Positions 11,201-22,162 of a DNA stretch of 64,000 nucleotides are shown here, one piece after another. The position numbers and the translations under genes were made by a program. Position 1 is the stretch's first letter. The number at the start of each line of letters is the position of its first letter. The notes under the pieces were generated by a model. The model had not been told where the DNA came from and searched no databases. It worked only from the letters and a program-made list of their open reading frames with translations. The DNA lies in the NCBI GenBank assembly GCA_051530055.1, contig CM121341.1, forward strand, positions 2,914,001-2,978,000, read 5' to 3'. The stretch comes from Neoechinorhynchus agilis (lineage: Eukaryota > Acanthocephala).

Positions 11201-12053
11201 TCGGGGAAAACATAAGTTTTGTTGTAAAACGGTCCGTAATCTCTTGGAAGGACTTGGGAATCTTTTTGATTTTCAAATGGCGTTCATCGAAATGGACACC
11301 TTGGAGAGGTTGTTTATTTCTATTGAAATGATCGCAAATTGTCTAAAACAATCGAGAAATTCGTATAATTGACATTTCGACGTTAAAAAAGAAATTAGAG
11401 TTATTTGTTTTCGTTTACAGTATCAAAAAGCTTAAGATTTTATAGGTATATCGGGGAAAACATCAGTTTTGTTGTAAAACGGTCCGTAATCTCTTGGAAG
11501 GACTTGGGAATCCTTTTTGATTTTCAAATGGCGTTCATCGAAATGGACACCTTGGAGAGGTTGTTTATTTTACTATTAGAAATGATCGCAGAATTGTCTA
11601 AAACAATCGAGAAATTCGTATAATTGACATTTCGACGTTAAAAAAGAAATTAGAGTTATTTGTTTTCGTTTACAGTATCAAAAAGCTTAAGATTTTATAG
11701 GTATATCGGGGAAAACATCAGTTTTGTTGTAAAACGGTCCGTAATCTCTTGGAAGGACTTGGGAATCCTTTTTGATTTTCAAATGGCGTTCATCGAAATG
11801 GACACCTTGGAGAGGTTGTTTATTTTACTATTAGAAATGATCGCAGAATTGTCTAAAACAATCGAGAAATTCGTATAATTGACATTTCGACGTTAAAAAA
11901 GAAATTAGAGTTATTTGTTTGCGTTTACAGTATCAAAAAGCTTAAGATTTTATAGGTATATCGGGGGAAACATCAGTTTTGTTGTAAAACGGTCCGTAAT
12001 CTCTTGGAAGGACTTGGGAATCCTTTTTGATTTTCAAATGGCGTTCATCGAAC
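8263..12053 (+). repeat. 255-bp tandem satellite, block 1 (~15 units)
   Basis: Unit starts (KTGTTTGCGTTTACAG-type motif) lie near 8406, 8659, 8914, 9169, 9405, 9660, 9912, 10167, 10402, 10649, 10904, 11158, 11405, 11660 and 11915. Most units are 255 bp and nearly identical; two (9169, 10167) share one ~19-bp deletion, and others have small indels. The variants CATCAG/CATAAG and GACGTTTC recur about 998 bp apart, so a four-unit higher-order repeat was amplified. Each unit has a 72-codon frame opening at TTG, with an internal ATG frame of 31 codons (MAFIEMDTLERL...). Frame-breaking indels in several units argue against selection for a protein. Confidence 0.95.
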
Positions 12054-12609
12054 AGGGGTGCAATGGTTGATAGGAAAATTAAGAAGTGGTTGATCGAAAG
12101 ATTGATTTAAGGTTGAGGGAACGATTTTGAAGCACTGGGATAAGTTAAGGGTAGGATATTTAGAGGAGTAAAATGCTTGAACCTGAGAACGCAATGATTG
12201 TAAGATCATCAGCATACAAGAAGTATTTTGAATAAAAAGAGAAGAGCGGGAGAGAGAACAGCTCCTTGGGGGATTTTATTGTTGATTGCTAAGGTGTTCG
12301 GGCGATGCTCCCTATTTCGTTAGGCTTGTTGAATGGGGACGAATGCGTCTTACAAGTGGATGCTGCACGATTATTCATCAGTTACGCATCAGATCATTAA
12401 TGGAGAAGAAGGAGGAAAATACAACGGTACAGAGTAGCAATGAGCGAGTGGTCGCAAATTCTAGAGCTGATGACTACATCGAGAGACATTTGCTCAATGT
12501 GCTCGACGGTAGGGAAGTTCTTACGAATCGTTACAAAGATCAGAAGCTTTAATTAAACCTTAATCGAATTGAACAAGACTTATTTCCACGGATGAAGAGG
12601 AGAGTAAGG

Positions 12610-12880
12610 GAAAAGTCATTCTCACCCGAACGAACCTCCCCCGACTTCATAGTCCCACCCGAATAGACAGCCCTCCGACCAGATATTACCACCCGAACGG
12701 ACCCGAATAGACAGCCCTCCGACCATATTTAACCACCCGAACGGACATCCCTCGACTGGATATTCCCATCCTAACGGATACGCTTTCTTTGAACAATTAT
12801 GAACTTGAATGCTTACGAGGACCCAAAGGTACATGGGTACTCCTATTCTTTCTTTGTATTTTCAACAATAAACGTGTTAT
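12610..12880 (+). repeat. Penelope pseudo-LTR copy 1 with minisatellite
   Basis: Contains a short-period repeat (CACCCGAACGGAC and CGAATAGACAGCCCTCCGAC, several copies) followed by TTGAACAATTATGAACTTGA and the hairpin block GGACCCAAAGGTACATGGGT, ending in CAATAAACGTGTTATTATTA. The same end block lies on the minus strand at 46400-46490 next to a Penelope GIY-YIG remnant, tying the repeat to this element class. Confidence 0.7.
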
Positions 12881-13039
12881 TATTATATCTTAAGCAGTAA
12901 TTTAGGCGATCAAATAAAACCTGCGCTCTCGGATATCATAACGTGAAATGATTCTGAGGAAAGACCAACCTTACAAGCGCTTCCGGAAGCAATAACCACC
13001 AATTCCCACCAGAACGAACCTTCCAACCCAACCGGATAT

Positions 13040-13262
13040 TCTCAAACGAACGGACAAATTCTCACCCGAACGAACGTCGCCCGACTTTATAGTCCCATTC
13101 GAATAGACAGCCCTCCGACCAGATATTAGCACCCGAACGGACATCCGTCGACTGGATATTCCCATCCTAACGGATACGCTTTCTTTGAACAATTATGAAC
13201 TTGAATGCTTATGAGGACCCAAAGGTACATGGGTCCTTCTACTCTTTCTTTGTATGGCTTAT
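13040..13262 (+). repeat. Penelope pseudo-LTR copy 2
   Basis: Direct repeat of 12610-12860, nearly identical from the CCCGAACG minisatellite to TTCTTTGTAT. It includes GGACCCAAAGGTACATGGGTCC, which folds as a 7-bp stem GGACCCA/TGGGTCC. Tandem pseudo-LTRs upstream of the reading frame are typical of Penelope-like elements. Confidence 0.7.
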
Positions 13263-14580
13263 TAAGTGATAAAGGCGGTGACAGAATTTCGATCGATAAA
13301 GTTGTAGAAGAGATCATGAGATGGAGGAATTAATGCGAGATCTTGCTACATATATGACGGAATCGTCGGACGATTGCGAATTGAAGCGCAAAAAGTTGAA
13401 CGGCATATTTCGTGAAGGAATGAGTGACTTCTTGCATGGACTATTGCGGATTCCCATGGTGTATCCAGTGGTCAAAACGAACATTGATAACAGCTTTTTT
13501 GCTTAAATGCAGACCGATTATATCGGCAGTCAATGGGCCTGCGTATCGATTATCTTACTTCTTGGCGTTTGGCTCACTGCTTCATAGAACGAGTTCAAAT
13601 TTGCGGAATGTAGAAGGCTCACTAAATTCTCTGAATGCGCGATGCAATGGCTTAAATTATAGACAGGTTGTGCCTTTTGATTTTGTCTCGCTCTATACGA
13701 ACGTCGACAATGAGGGAGCGGTGCGAGCATTCGAGGAGCGGTTGAATGAGAACAAAGAGGACTTAAACCTATTCGGAATGCGACTGACAGAAGTGATTCG
13801 ACTCACTCGAATGTTTTTAGGGTGCAATCTCTTTCGAAATAACTATCGAATTCATAGATAAATCCGTGGACTGTCAATGAGAAATAGCCTGGCTCCCGTC
13901 TTGGCAATGCTTTGGAAAAGCAGTGTATCTTCCCACATTTAACGCCGAGCCAAATTTATCTCGGCTATGTGGATGATGCGCTGTTAACCTACAGAGAATA
14001 TTGTAAAGATGAATTCTATGGATCCTACTGGTGGGATTAAGGTGAAACAAGACAAATTATCACATAATCTGCCGTTCCTCAATTCGAGCTTCAAAGTTAA
14101 TGATCTGACTGATTTCAGTTGGTATCGCAAACCGTCCTTGTAAAATGATAGTCATGCACCAAAATTCACATTATCCTTGATGCTGAGATGCAAAGAACAA
14201 CACTGGTTTTCTCATCTTTAACGTAGAAACAATTGGCGGTGGAGAGAGAGTGAAAGCAATTTTCGCTGAGATCATGCGGATAAAGCGGCAGTGTGATTCA
14301 AGAGCGAGGAGAAACCGAACAATGATCGTTCACGGAATCTATATGGAGGAACACGAATTCTCAGGATCCCATATAAAAGTAAAAAGTTCACTAGTGGCAC
14401 TCGGAAACTGCTGCGACGATCGAGAATCGATGTCCGAATTAACCACAGAGGTACGCTGGCGCTTAGGCGAATCTTGACGAGAACTGGGCATCATAAAAAA
14501 CCGGAAACTTGCCCAGCATCGCCCTGCTCTAGGGAAGTCCATGGACACAAATGGCCAGCAAAATTCAAGTTGCACTCAAA

Positions 14581-15540
14581 GCAACGCTCTCTACAGAATG
14601 GCCAATGACAATCGCGAGTTAATCTATAGATAAGCGAAACTAATTTTTTTTGCTTGAACGTTTGACACATAAAGTCATGGCTACACCTTGGGCAAAGCAC
14701 CACTTAGATTGCCACAGCGACGGAGTAATTCTCGACGCGATTTAGGTTTTTTGCCAAGCCTTTTTTAACTTAAGAAAAACACCTCATCCCGCAGAGTTTC
14801 CAAAATGCCATCCTTCGTGTTCTAATTGCCATTGATTAAGCGTCGAACAAATACATTTAGAAATAAACAAAATTCGCCTGATCGCCGAGGCACTATCCGC
14901 AAACATTGTGACGGAGAGTGGCCCAAGAACTGTTCAACAAGCGGTACGACCTTTCCGCTTCAATGTCGCTACTGTAACACGCTTTAGAACTCCACGCGCC
15001 TTTTTGGAAATAAAGATTTTTCTTTATCATTACAACAGCCCGCCCAAGTTTCAATTTAAAAACAAAACTGGAAGTTTAGAGTATACCACATAGAGCAAGA
15101 TTACAGATCGATTTCTGCTCGCGTCGCTCTTACATTGACAAGTCGAAAATCGACAGTATGGAAAAGATGATTTAGCGCCTCTTTGTCTAGGAAACGATCC
15201 TTCAAAATTCCTCCGTGTGTTAAGACCGCTCTTAATTTCATGTAAATGAGTACATTTAAATTTGAAGGCGAACGGTTCGGATTCGACGAAAAAATCTACA
15301 ACTGAACGAATCCGCATTATCAATGAACGAATTCGAAGCAGTCTTTTATCTATATTTAATCTTAATTGTAAGCAGATTCAATCGCTCAGTAGTTCGCTTA
15401 ACAACTTTTTTAAATAAAACCGTAAAATAATGTTGAATTTCTACACGATAATACTTTTAACCTTTAAAAATTAGTGTCGTCGGGACTGGACTGAAGAAAA
15501 CCAGCATCGAAAACACAATCCAACCTATTTATTGGTGTAA
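14581..15540. other. No gene recognised; one cysteine-rich frame
   Basis: The minus strand at 14703-14491 encodes a cysteine-rich stretch (VLCPRCSHDFMC ... CHWPFCRERCFEC). It has no ATG and could be a lost zinc-finger exon or part of the adjacent element. The rest is AT-rich without visible features. Confidence 0.3.
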
Positions 15541-15668
15541 AGAATAATTTAACAATAATAAAGCACAAAACGTGCAATCACCACCGTCCGCAAAATTGGA
15601 GCTTCTCTCCTTTCGCTATAGCATCATTGGCTCGTTGTATTGCAAGCGAGATATTCCTGCTTGTTTTC
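15541..15668 (-). mobile_element. 3' end of family-A LINE, with 3' UTR
   Basis: Minus strand carries the C-terminal codons (degraded AVQRGNA.S), the stop region GCGGACGGTGGTGATTGCAC and the 3' UTR GCACGTTTTGTGCTTTATTA, matching 27140-27210. It is 5'-truncated. Confidence 0.65.
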
Positions 15669-15672
15669 CGGC

Positions 15673-15873
15673 GAAGAAATTAAAATGATTTTATTTTAAA
15701 ATCCGATTGATTTCGAAGGCACAAGCTGGTACGCCTTTATCAAGGTTGCTCGTAAGTTTTAGATAGACGAACCCACATATTTCAAAACTCACGAGCAACC
15801 TTGATATAAACGCGTACAAGATTGTGTCCCAAAATTAATCGGATTTGAAATAAAATCATTCTAATTTTTCTTC
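15673..15873. repeat. Foldback element with ~85-bp inverted arms
   Basis: The left arm from 15673 (GAAGAAATTAAAATGATTTT ... ATCAAGGTTGCTCG) is mirrored by the right arm ending at 15873 (CGAGCAACCTTGAT ... AAATCATTCTAATTTTTCTTC). The spacer is about 30 bp. The arms differ at several bases, so it is not recent. No coding capacity: a MITE or foldback transposon. Confidence 0.85.
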
Positions 15874-16110
15874 AGACAGAAAACAACCAATATGAACAAT
15901 TCAATCTTCAAACAACCTATGTATTTCTCAATTATCAAACTTTTGTTGCAATCAAATACAGAAAAAAATCATTCGGGATGATCCTCATCAGTCATTGTTA
16001 ATTATTTAAAGACACTAATAAAATCACAACATTTTATATCTTTATAGCTTATCGCGTTGTTGTTACGGTTACTGAGAACTTTACTTTTATTTTCCTTTAT
16101 CTCAGTAATC

Positions 16111-17049
16111 ATGATTATTGTTGCTGGTTTTTTAATTTTAAGTGTGAGTTTATGTAGACGATCACGACATGAAGGAATGTGCAGACTACGGCCTGCCATC
16201 GGCCATATAAACTGCGAGGGAATCTTCGATCTTAGCCTTCCTATGCTCTACACTCCAGGAGTCACCGAAATCACAATACGCAAATCAGATTTTATTTTTG
16301 GCCCAGAGGTTGAGTATATCAAGGATGTTGTTTTGTTCCGGATAATCGATTCAAATATAACTGTAAATCGAAGAGTCCTGATCTCGCCCTATCTTCGAGT
16401 TAGATTTTCTTTTCTAACGGTTAACAGTTCAACCTTAATCCTTAGGTACTCGAAATCCAAGATAGTGATGTTGATATATTTCAGTTCTCTTTAATGGTCC
16501 GGAAAAACTACAGCGGATCGGATTTGCACCTAACCTTGATTCGGATTAATCGCTGCATCAATATGGATTTCATAAAGACGGATTACCTGCAGATAACACG
16601 AGTTCGCATTGAGCAGTCGAATCACTGCTTGGTTGTTCCACAACTTCCTCATCCTGGTACCCTTCTAAAAGTTGCAGTAAGTATTTACCGTTAAACTTGA
16701 GTGAAACAGAGGCTATGCTTAGTTATTAGATGAATTCCGGGTAGACCAGAACTCTTATGATTGTGAGGCACTGTGCAAAAGCAGAAAATGGGTTTCTCAA
16801 ATACTCGAATTGAAGAACGTTAAGGCGATTATTAAACGAAAATCAAGTGTCAAATTAAAGCAATTCTCTTTTAGCTGCCAAGACGATGAGAGTAGCAATC
16901 TTCGTAGTCTTCAATGTCCTGGTAAGAATTATAAATGTTTTTAGACAGTATTCAGTCTTCCTTTTTATGCACTAAGCTCGAAAAAGCTTCAGACTAAATC
17001 TTTTTCAGCTAAAACTCATTTAAGAACGAAATATAGAATATTAAAATAA
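16111..17049 (+). CDS. Secreted LRR-like protein A
   Basis: Four exons join in phase with GT-AG introns: 16111-16398, 16446-16656, 16730-16921, 17009-17049, giving about 243 residues. Introns are 47, 73 and 87 bp. The ATG was chosen because it starts a signal peptide (MIIVAGFLILSVSLC) five bases after the acceptor-like TTCCTTTATCTCAG. The middle has beta-solenoid repeats with LRR flavour (LRVLEIQDSDVDIF across the first splice), and the third exon has a cysteine-bearing C-cap (DCEALCKSRKWV ... FSCQDD ... LQCP) like an LRRCT domain. No transmembrane helix at the C end. Probably extracellular recognition; the partner is unknown. Gene B follows 336 bp downstream on the same strand and has the same plan, so they are likely old tandem duplicates. 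Confidence 0.6.
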
Positions 17050-17384
17050 TTATTTTATAATCGATGTTTTCGAATATTGCATTTAATGATGCTTCGTTTG
17101 ATTAAATAATCGAAGGATGGATTAAAATACGTTTAATTGTAATCAGTTCTGAAATACAATTGTTTAATGTTTAGCGAAAGACCAATCAATTGATTTTAAA
17201 GTTTAGAAGGATTATATCATCCATTAAAATGTGTTTTAATCAAAACTTTTGTCGCGAACCGCCATCACTCTTTAGACTAAATTTTAAGTGATGTGTTCTT
17301 TTCTCAATTGATAATTACCACATTCACTACTTTCTGCAGCAAAGTTGCTAAACCCGCAAGTAGTAAAGTTTTCTAAATCGTTAG

Positions 17385-18385
17385 ATGTTTGTTTTGAATG
17401 GAAATAAAATATTTTGCTCATTTCTAAGTATCTTAGGTGGTCCTTTCGTTAATGCGTTTTGTAAACTATTAAATGCGACGGATTCTGGCGAAGTAATAAT
17501 GGAGTGCATTGGCGCAAAAAACCGGATATCGCTTTTGGACCAGCCACACTTTGCAGCGACTGCGACACGGCTTCACCTCATTGAATGTTCGGTTCCACTC
17601 AGTGTGATTAACGATTTTCCTAATGTCCAACAATTAGTTCTATACAAATCTAATATTTATCCGGGATATCAGGACGTTTGTAAAAGGCGTAAGAAGTTGA
17701 TTGATTTGTATCTTGGCCAGACATACATTCATCTGTTCTTAATGACAAATTATCTTCACTATCGATGTAATAACGGTCCTCTGACAATACGGATATACGA
17801 TCCAATCGATCCAGTAACTCTCTCGTTTATTTTAACGGTTCGCGTCCTAGTCACGGGCGTTGGTCTGGACGCAAACCGCAACGATATCCAAGAAATTCCG
17901 AGCCAATCAACGGTGATTATCCAAAAATCAGACAACAAACTAAACGAAGTTTATTTAAACAATGAAGTACTTACTAGATTTCGTGAAGTTCAAGTAAATA
18001 TTTATCTGGAATCGTGTGATTGTAAAAGATTTAGTTGGCTTAATAGGCTTGCGAATTCAGTTCCCTTAAAGGTGGAGTGTTCTGGCTCCAAATTCGGTGA
18101 AGCAACAATGTTCAAATTGGATGAAGCTTGTAGGCGTAAGTAAAGCACACATTTATGATTTATATTCCTAAAACTGGCCTTTACTCAGACTTTGAGCTTA
18201 ATGCTGCTAAGAAGCTTAAGAATCGATATATTGTGCTGGGAATAATGGTATTATCGATATTAATTGTTTTAATTTGGGGGATTAAAGTACTTGTTGGTCG
18301 GTATAGAAGACGGGCTCCACATCTTAGAGGATCATCGATCATTAGTTCGCTTGGTGAAGCTACATTAATGGAGTTTTATCGATAG
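17385..18385 (+). CDS. LRR-like type I membrane protein B
   Basis: Two exons, 17385-18135 and 18189-18385, join in phase 1 over a 53-bp GT-AG intron, giving 315 residues. The ATG directly abuts the acceptor-like CTAAATCGTTAG. After a hydrophobic N-terminal segment (FCSFLSILGGPFVNAF) come leucine-rich strands (TRLHLIECSV, VQQLVLYKSNIYP, KLIDLYLGQTYI) and a cysteine-rich cap (YLESCDCKRFSWLNRL ... KVECSGS ... DEACR) like LRRCT. Exon 2 encodes one transmembrane helix (YIVLGIMVLSILIVLIWGI) and a 35-residue basic cytoplasmic tail. Likely a cell-surface receptor or adhesion protein; the exact family is not recognised. Confidence 0.75.
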
Positions 18386-19027
18386 GAAAATTTATAAAAG
18401 AAATACCTCAATATAGTGAACCGAACATATAGGCCAAAGTATATTTCCGATCTTTTGTAGAACTGATAAATATGTTCTTGTTTGATTTTTATCGTTACAT
18501 TAAAACGCATTTGTAAAATTGAACTGATTATTAATGTAATTTTTTATTCTGCTAGGGGAAACTGACACAAGTTTTATGGGTGCAACTTCCATTTAAATGG
18601 AATCAAACAATTCAAACGCTGACAAGTTCGTTTGTTGTTTCGAGCGAAACACCAAGCGTCCATTACAAAATGTTTATTATCACAAAATGTGTAATGTTTT
18701 ATCTTTATTAAGTTTAATATAAATCGCTCAAAAGCACTTGTCAAGGTAAAGTCATGCACACTTAAAACTTAGCTTTGAAATTAGGTTCAGGACGAATTGT
18801 AAAAAAAACCCACAGATTTACACCAAAGGAAAAATTTCTTTTTTAACATTAAATAAGAGTTTTTAACAAAGCCGTCGTATGTAATCCATTTCAAGTTTAA
18901 TAAAAACCCAAACAGTTTTGATAAATGAAATAAAATTAAAAATATGAGTGGTAGTTTTTGAAAAACTTTAAATATAAAATCTAATCTATGTTTGCCTGCT
19001 ACGACTTTACGTTTTTAACCCGAATAT
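18386..19027. other. Convergent intergenic region, no feature seen
   Basis: AT-rich spacer between the 3' ends of LRR-like gene B and MLH3. It must contain both polyadenylation regions; AATAAA-like hexamers are too common here to choose between. Confidence 0.4.
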
Positions 19028-21376
19028 TTATTTTTTAAGAATTCCAATAATCTTAAAGCTCGGACGCCCATGCGCACAGATACACGGCTGCTTGCATTTG
19101 GACAATTGATCAATCATAGTTTGGCATGTTTTAACATTAATTTCATCTCCAAATTTTATAGCCCCTGAGAAAAGTGTGTCACGTGTCAAATTGAAGACCA
19201 AACTAACCTCTACAAGCAGAATTCTTAATTTCGTTCTGAATGATCGCTAATTCACTCAATTTTATGTTTCTGCAACTGTAACCAGATCCAGCAATCGCGT
19301 TTACAAGATTCACCACAAACTGCTTCCTTGTTATTTTAGAAGTCATTTTATGTACAGTCATCGGGATTTTCACAAGTGTATACGAGTTGACCGTATTTGA
19401 ATCAACTTCAAATTTAAAGCCTATTCAAATTCGATAAAGACGCGATTTCGTTTTAATTTTATACCTAATCTGGAAAAGACGGATAAGCTTTCCGAGTTGA
19501 ACATTGTGCAGTTGTTTTGAAACAAAATCGCTGGATATAAATCAGCTGTTGGAATCAAGTTTAAATGTTCGGCTTCTTCAAGTCCACGGGTTAAATCTTC
19601 CATTCTAATTCTCTCATGGCACGCATGCTGATCAATCAAAATGAGCAGTCGTTCAGTGGCTAAAATATTTAGAAAATTATTTAAAATACGGACAGGCTAA
19701 AAATGCTCGATTGATTTTCTTGGGTTTGGAAAGACTTGGAATGAACTTTACAAATGTGAACACCAACGCAGCAAAATCTACCGACCTGATTCGACGGAAA
19801 CACAAGCAATGAATTTCCGATCAACTTGACCGACCGGCTAAATTACAAATAATTATATTAAATCAATTAATAACCTCCTTTACTCACAATAAGTTTGGAA
19901 AACCGAGCCTTCATAAAATCGGTTACATTAGTATTTGTGCCCGCGAATTTTTTGATGGCATAATCCATATCAACGGTGCACATGGCTCCTTTAGGCAATT
20001 GCTCATCATTTTTAAAAATTTCTTTTAATAAGATCAATCTTTAAGGAAATTAAATGATACTTTTGCATACCGTCTATTTCCTTCTGATGTTCATTGAGTT
20101 TGAAAACCCTCGTTTTCCAGCGTTTTAGAAGCTGCTTGTTAGAAGATTGGTTGGTGGACGGATTATCAGACTTGATTTCGGGGCAGGAAACGTTTCGTGT
20201 TCCACCGCAAGGTTTTCCGACTTCCTCTGAGACGAGGAATTTGGATTTCGGGTAAATATCACACAAAGATTCATGAGGTTCTGTTGGGACCGAGTCGATT
20301 CCAGCCAAAATTTTAAACTTAGTCATAAGATCGTCAAATCTTGCTACGTCTATCCGGTAATACGGTCCATAAGATCCACTTACGACTACATCCGTCCGGG
20401 GAAGCGTTATAGAAAGAAATATTAACGCCTTGGTTTTTTTTGCTACTTGATAGAATATTTTTGCTATTGTTGATTTTGGATCAACTGGGTAATTATTGGC
20501 GGCGACAAAAGGGAGTGCCGCATTTTTTAATGTTTTTGCGCCCGATGAAGGTGATATTGGAAGGAAATAACCGAAGAAAGTAGAATTTAACACCGCTTCA
20601 CATCGACTGAAACATTCGCGGTCTATTGTATAAGCGTTAGCCAAGGAATGAAGCGGATGCCCTGTTCGATGGAGTATGTATTTTTTCATTTCAGATCCTT
20701 CAATCCATCTGATCTCAAATTGGACAAAAGGATGTAGGACGGAGATTGGTTTTAATCGACTTAAGAGTTCATAAATCTCATCTGAACGAACAGCACTGCC
20801 GGTTTCGTCGACATTCATTCTGAGCAATCCAAAAATCTCTACCAGACATCCAATGGTACTATGTGGATCTACGAGGCGAAATTAAAGTATCATTATAAGA
20901 CGATACAAACAAATGATTGGCCCAAATCGATTGGGATGACCTCTGGAAATCTCTAGACGGCATCTCTGTTTTGCTATTGATATAAACATCCTATCGCATG
21001 CCATTGCAATTCTAACAAGTGATTTTCCATTTTTTCCGTATAATGGTTGAAACTGATTTTGAGTCATTGTTTTTAAAGACCTGAAAATCAATATAGTATA
21101 AGAAAATAAAACCTGTAAAACTTACTCTTTCCCTAATTTCATAAAGTCACTGACATTGATGCCATGTCCATCGTCGTCAACACTAATTTTATTCATTTCG
21201 AACCTTATTGATATTCTAGAAGGAACTAAGACCATCTACGTTTTTTGAGAGTTCTCGGATTTTAGCTCTCTCTTACCAGCGTCCAATGAGTTATATACCA
21301 ATTCGATTAAATAGTCATTTAAGCGTCCGAATTTGTCTATTCGATGCGTATCTGAGCGAGCGATTGTAAGCGCCAT
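19028..21376 (-). CDS. MLH3: DNA mismatch repair protein MLH3 (MutL family)
   Basis: MLH3 pairs with MLH1 as an endonuclease in mismatch repair and meiotic crossover resolution. Several exons with short GT-AG introns are readable. Exon 1 (21376-21277) has ELVYNSLDA, the GHKL N box. Exon 2 (from 21225, 51-bp intron) has VDDDGHGINVSDFMKLG, matching the DNGxGI motif. Exon 3 has a diverged GFRGEAL region (GKNGKSLVRIAMACD). A large exon covers 20870-20012. Near 19630 lies DQHACHERIRME, the metal-binding endonuclease motif DQHA(x)2E(x)4E. The last exons give ACRGAIKFGDE and CICAHGRPSF, the C-terminal metal-site motifs, ending at 19028. DQHA.HERIR favours MLH3 over PMS1/PMS2. Exon borders between 20012 and 19200 are approximate. 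The N-terminal ATPase motifs are unusually diverged while the nuclease motifs are kept. Confidence 0.85.
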
Positions 21377-21625
21377 ACGTTTGATTGGTTGAAGATTATC
21401 TATTATTTTTTGATTGTGAGCATTAAACGGAATCCTACAACAATCTCATTCTTCGTTTCTGTGAAGAATAACTGCTGAGAAATCGAGAATTAATGATTTT
21501 ACATTGTACGCCAAGATTTCTCATGTCACGATTTTAAGTCAAAATCTTATCAAGAATAAGTACGTGTGCGATAAGCGGTTGAGATTCGTCAGTTTCAAAT
21601 TTTTTTTATTGAAATTCAACTTTAA

Positions 21626-21862
21626 ATGCGTCACCGTAGATCGTTGTTCACAATAGGCGATGTTTCAATTCGAAAGGGAATAACTTTTAATAGCCGGCAG
21701 GAATTAAAAATAAAGAGAAATGCTCCATTTTGTATGCGAATAAAGTCACGTCGTGAGTTCTGCATATCGCAGAAATCTATCGCAGAATATCGTAGGCGAG
21801 TTCGTGCTGTCTGGGGGATTGCACATAATAACTGCAACAAAACGGGACGCTTTATGATTTGA
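21626..21862 (+). CDS. Possible small basic protein, 78 residues
   Basis: An ATG-started frame rich in Arg and Lys (MRHRRSLFTIGDVSIRKG...). It lies divergently 250 bp from the MLH3 start. No motif is recognised and its length is near what chance allows in such sequence, so this is weakly supported. Confidence 0.2.
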   Translation: MRHRRSLFTIGDVSIRKGITFNSRQELKIKRNAPFCMRIKSRREFCISQKSIAEYRRRVRAVWGIAHNNCNKTGRFMI

Positions 21863-21955
21863 ACCTTTCTTAATGACTTTATTGCTTCAAATAAATTGTT
21901 GCCACAAAGAAATTACACTGAAACGTTCATCGACTCTTAGGCAAACAAAAATATA

Positions 21956-22162
21956 TTAAAACAATTTCATGTGTCCCATGAAATTATGTGAAGATTTGTG
22001 ATATTTTTCCAATAAAGATTTTACGATTTGACGCTTTCTATTATAAAACCCAAATCGAGGCCTCAAAATCTTTCTTGATTCAGCTGTAGTATGGCTCGGG
22101 TTCGTGGATCTCCATTCCCGAGGTTTAAGGGCTCGTACTCCCGCGTTGTGTTGAGTTTTCAT
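21956..22162 (-). CDS. Possible 68-residue basic protein whose 5' half lies in a tandem repeat
   Basis: The ATG frame starts in the first unit of the 191/192-bp array (MKTQHNAGVRALKPREW) and continues without a break into unique sequence (SRKILRPRFGFYNRKRQIVK ... GHMKLF). Every full array unit repeats the same ATG and the first ~18 codons but then reads into the next unit and stops. The unit also carries GTTCTTTTTAG, acceptor-like, about 30 bases before the ATG. The basic C-terminal half resembles a small ribosomal-type protein in composition only; no family is recognised. Confidence 0.35.
   Translation of the reverse strand: MKTQHNAGVRALKPREWRSTNPSHTTAESRKILRPRFGFYNRKRQIVKSLLEKYHKSSHNFMGHMKLF

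Larger units (their letters stand above)
12054..14580 (+). mobile_element. Broken Penelope-like element
   Basis: Penelope-like elements encode a reverse transcriptase related to telomerase, often with a GIY-YIG nuclease. Here RT motifs appear in order: RPIISAVNGPAYRL (~13515), VPFDFVSLYTNV (~13670), LGYVDDALLTY (~13960) and LSHNLPFLNSSF (~14055), matching Penelope RPI.S, FDV.SLFTNV, YVDD and LPFLD. The nuclease is not seen after the RT. Upstream lie two direct copies of a pseudo-LTR-like segment. A 88-codon frame at 12286-12552 may be leader sequence. The coding region is interrupted several times and cannot be active. Confidence 0.8.

Noticed and set aside
8406-11878. Rows of identical 72-codon frames that look like a multigene family
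   Set aside because: They start at TTG, not ATG, exist only because the 255-bp repeat is a multiple of three, and several units carry frame-breaking indels. Satellite, not genes.
13530-13730. Minus-strand frame opposite the Penelope RT
   Set aside because: It mirrors a conserved RT stretch on the plus strand; no motif of its own.
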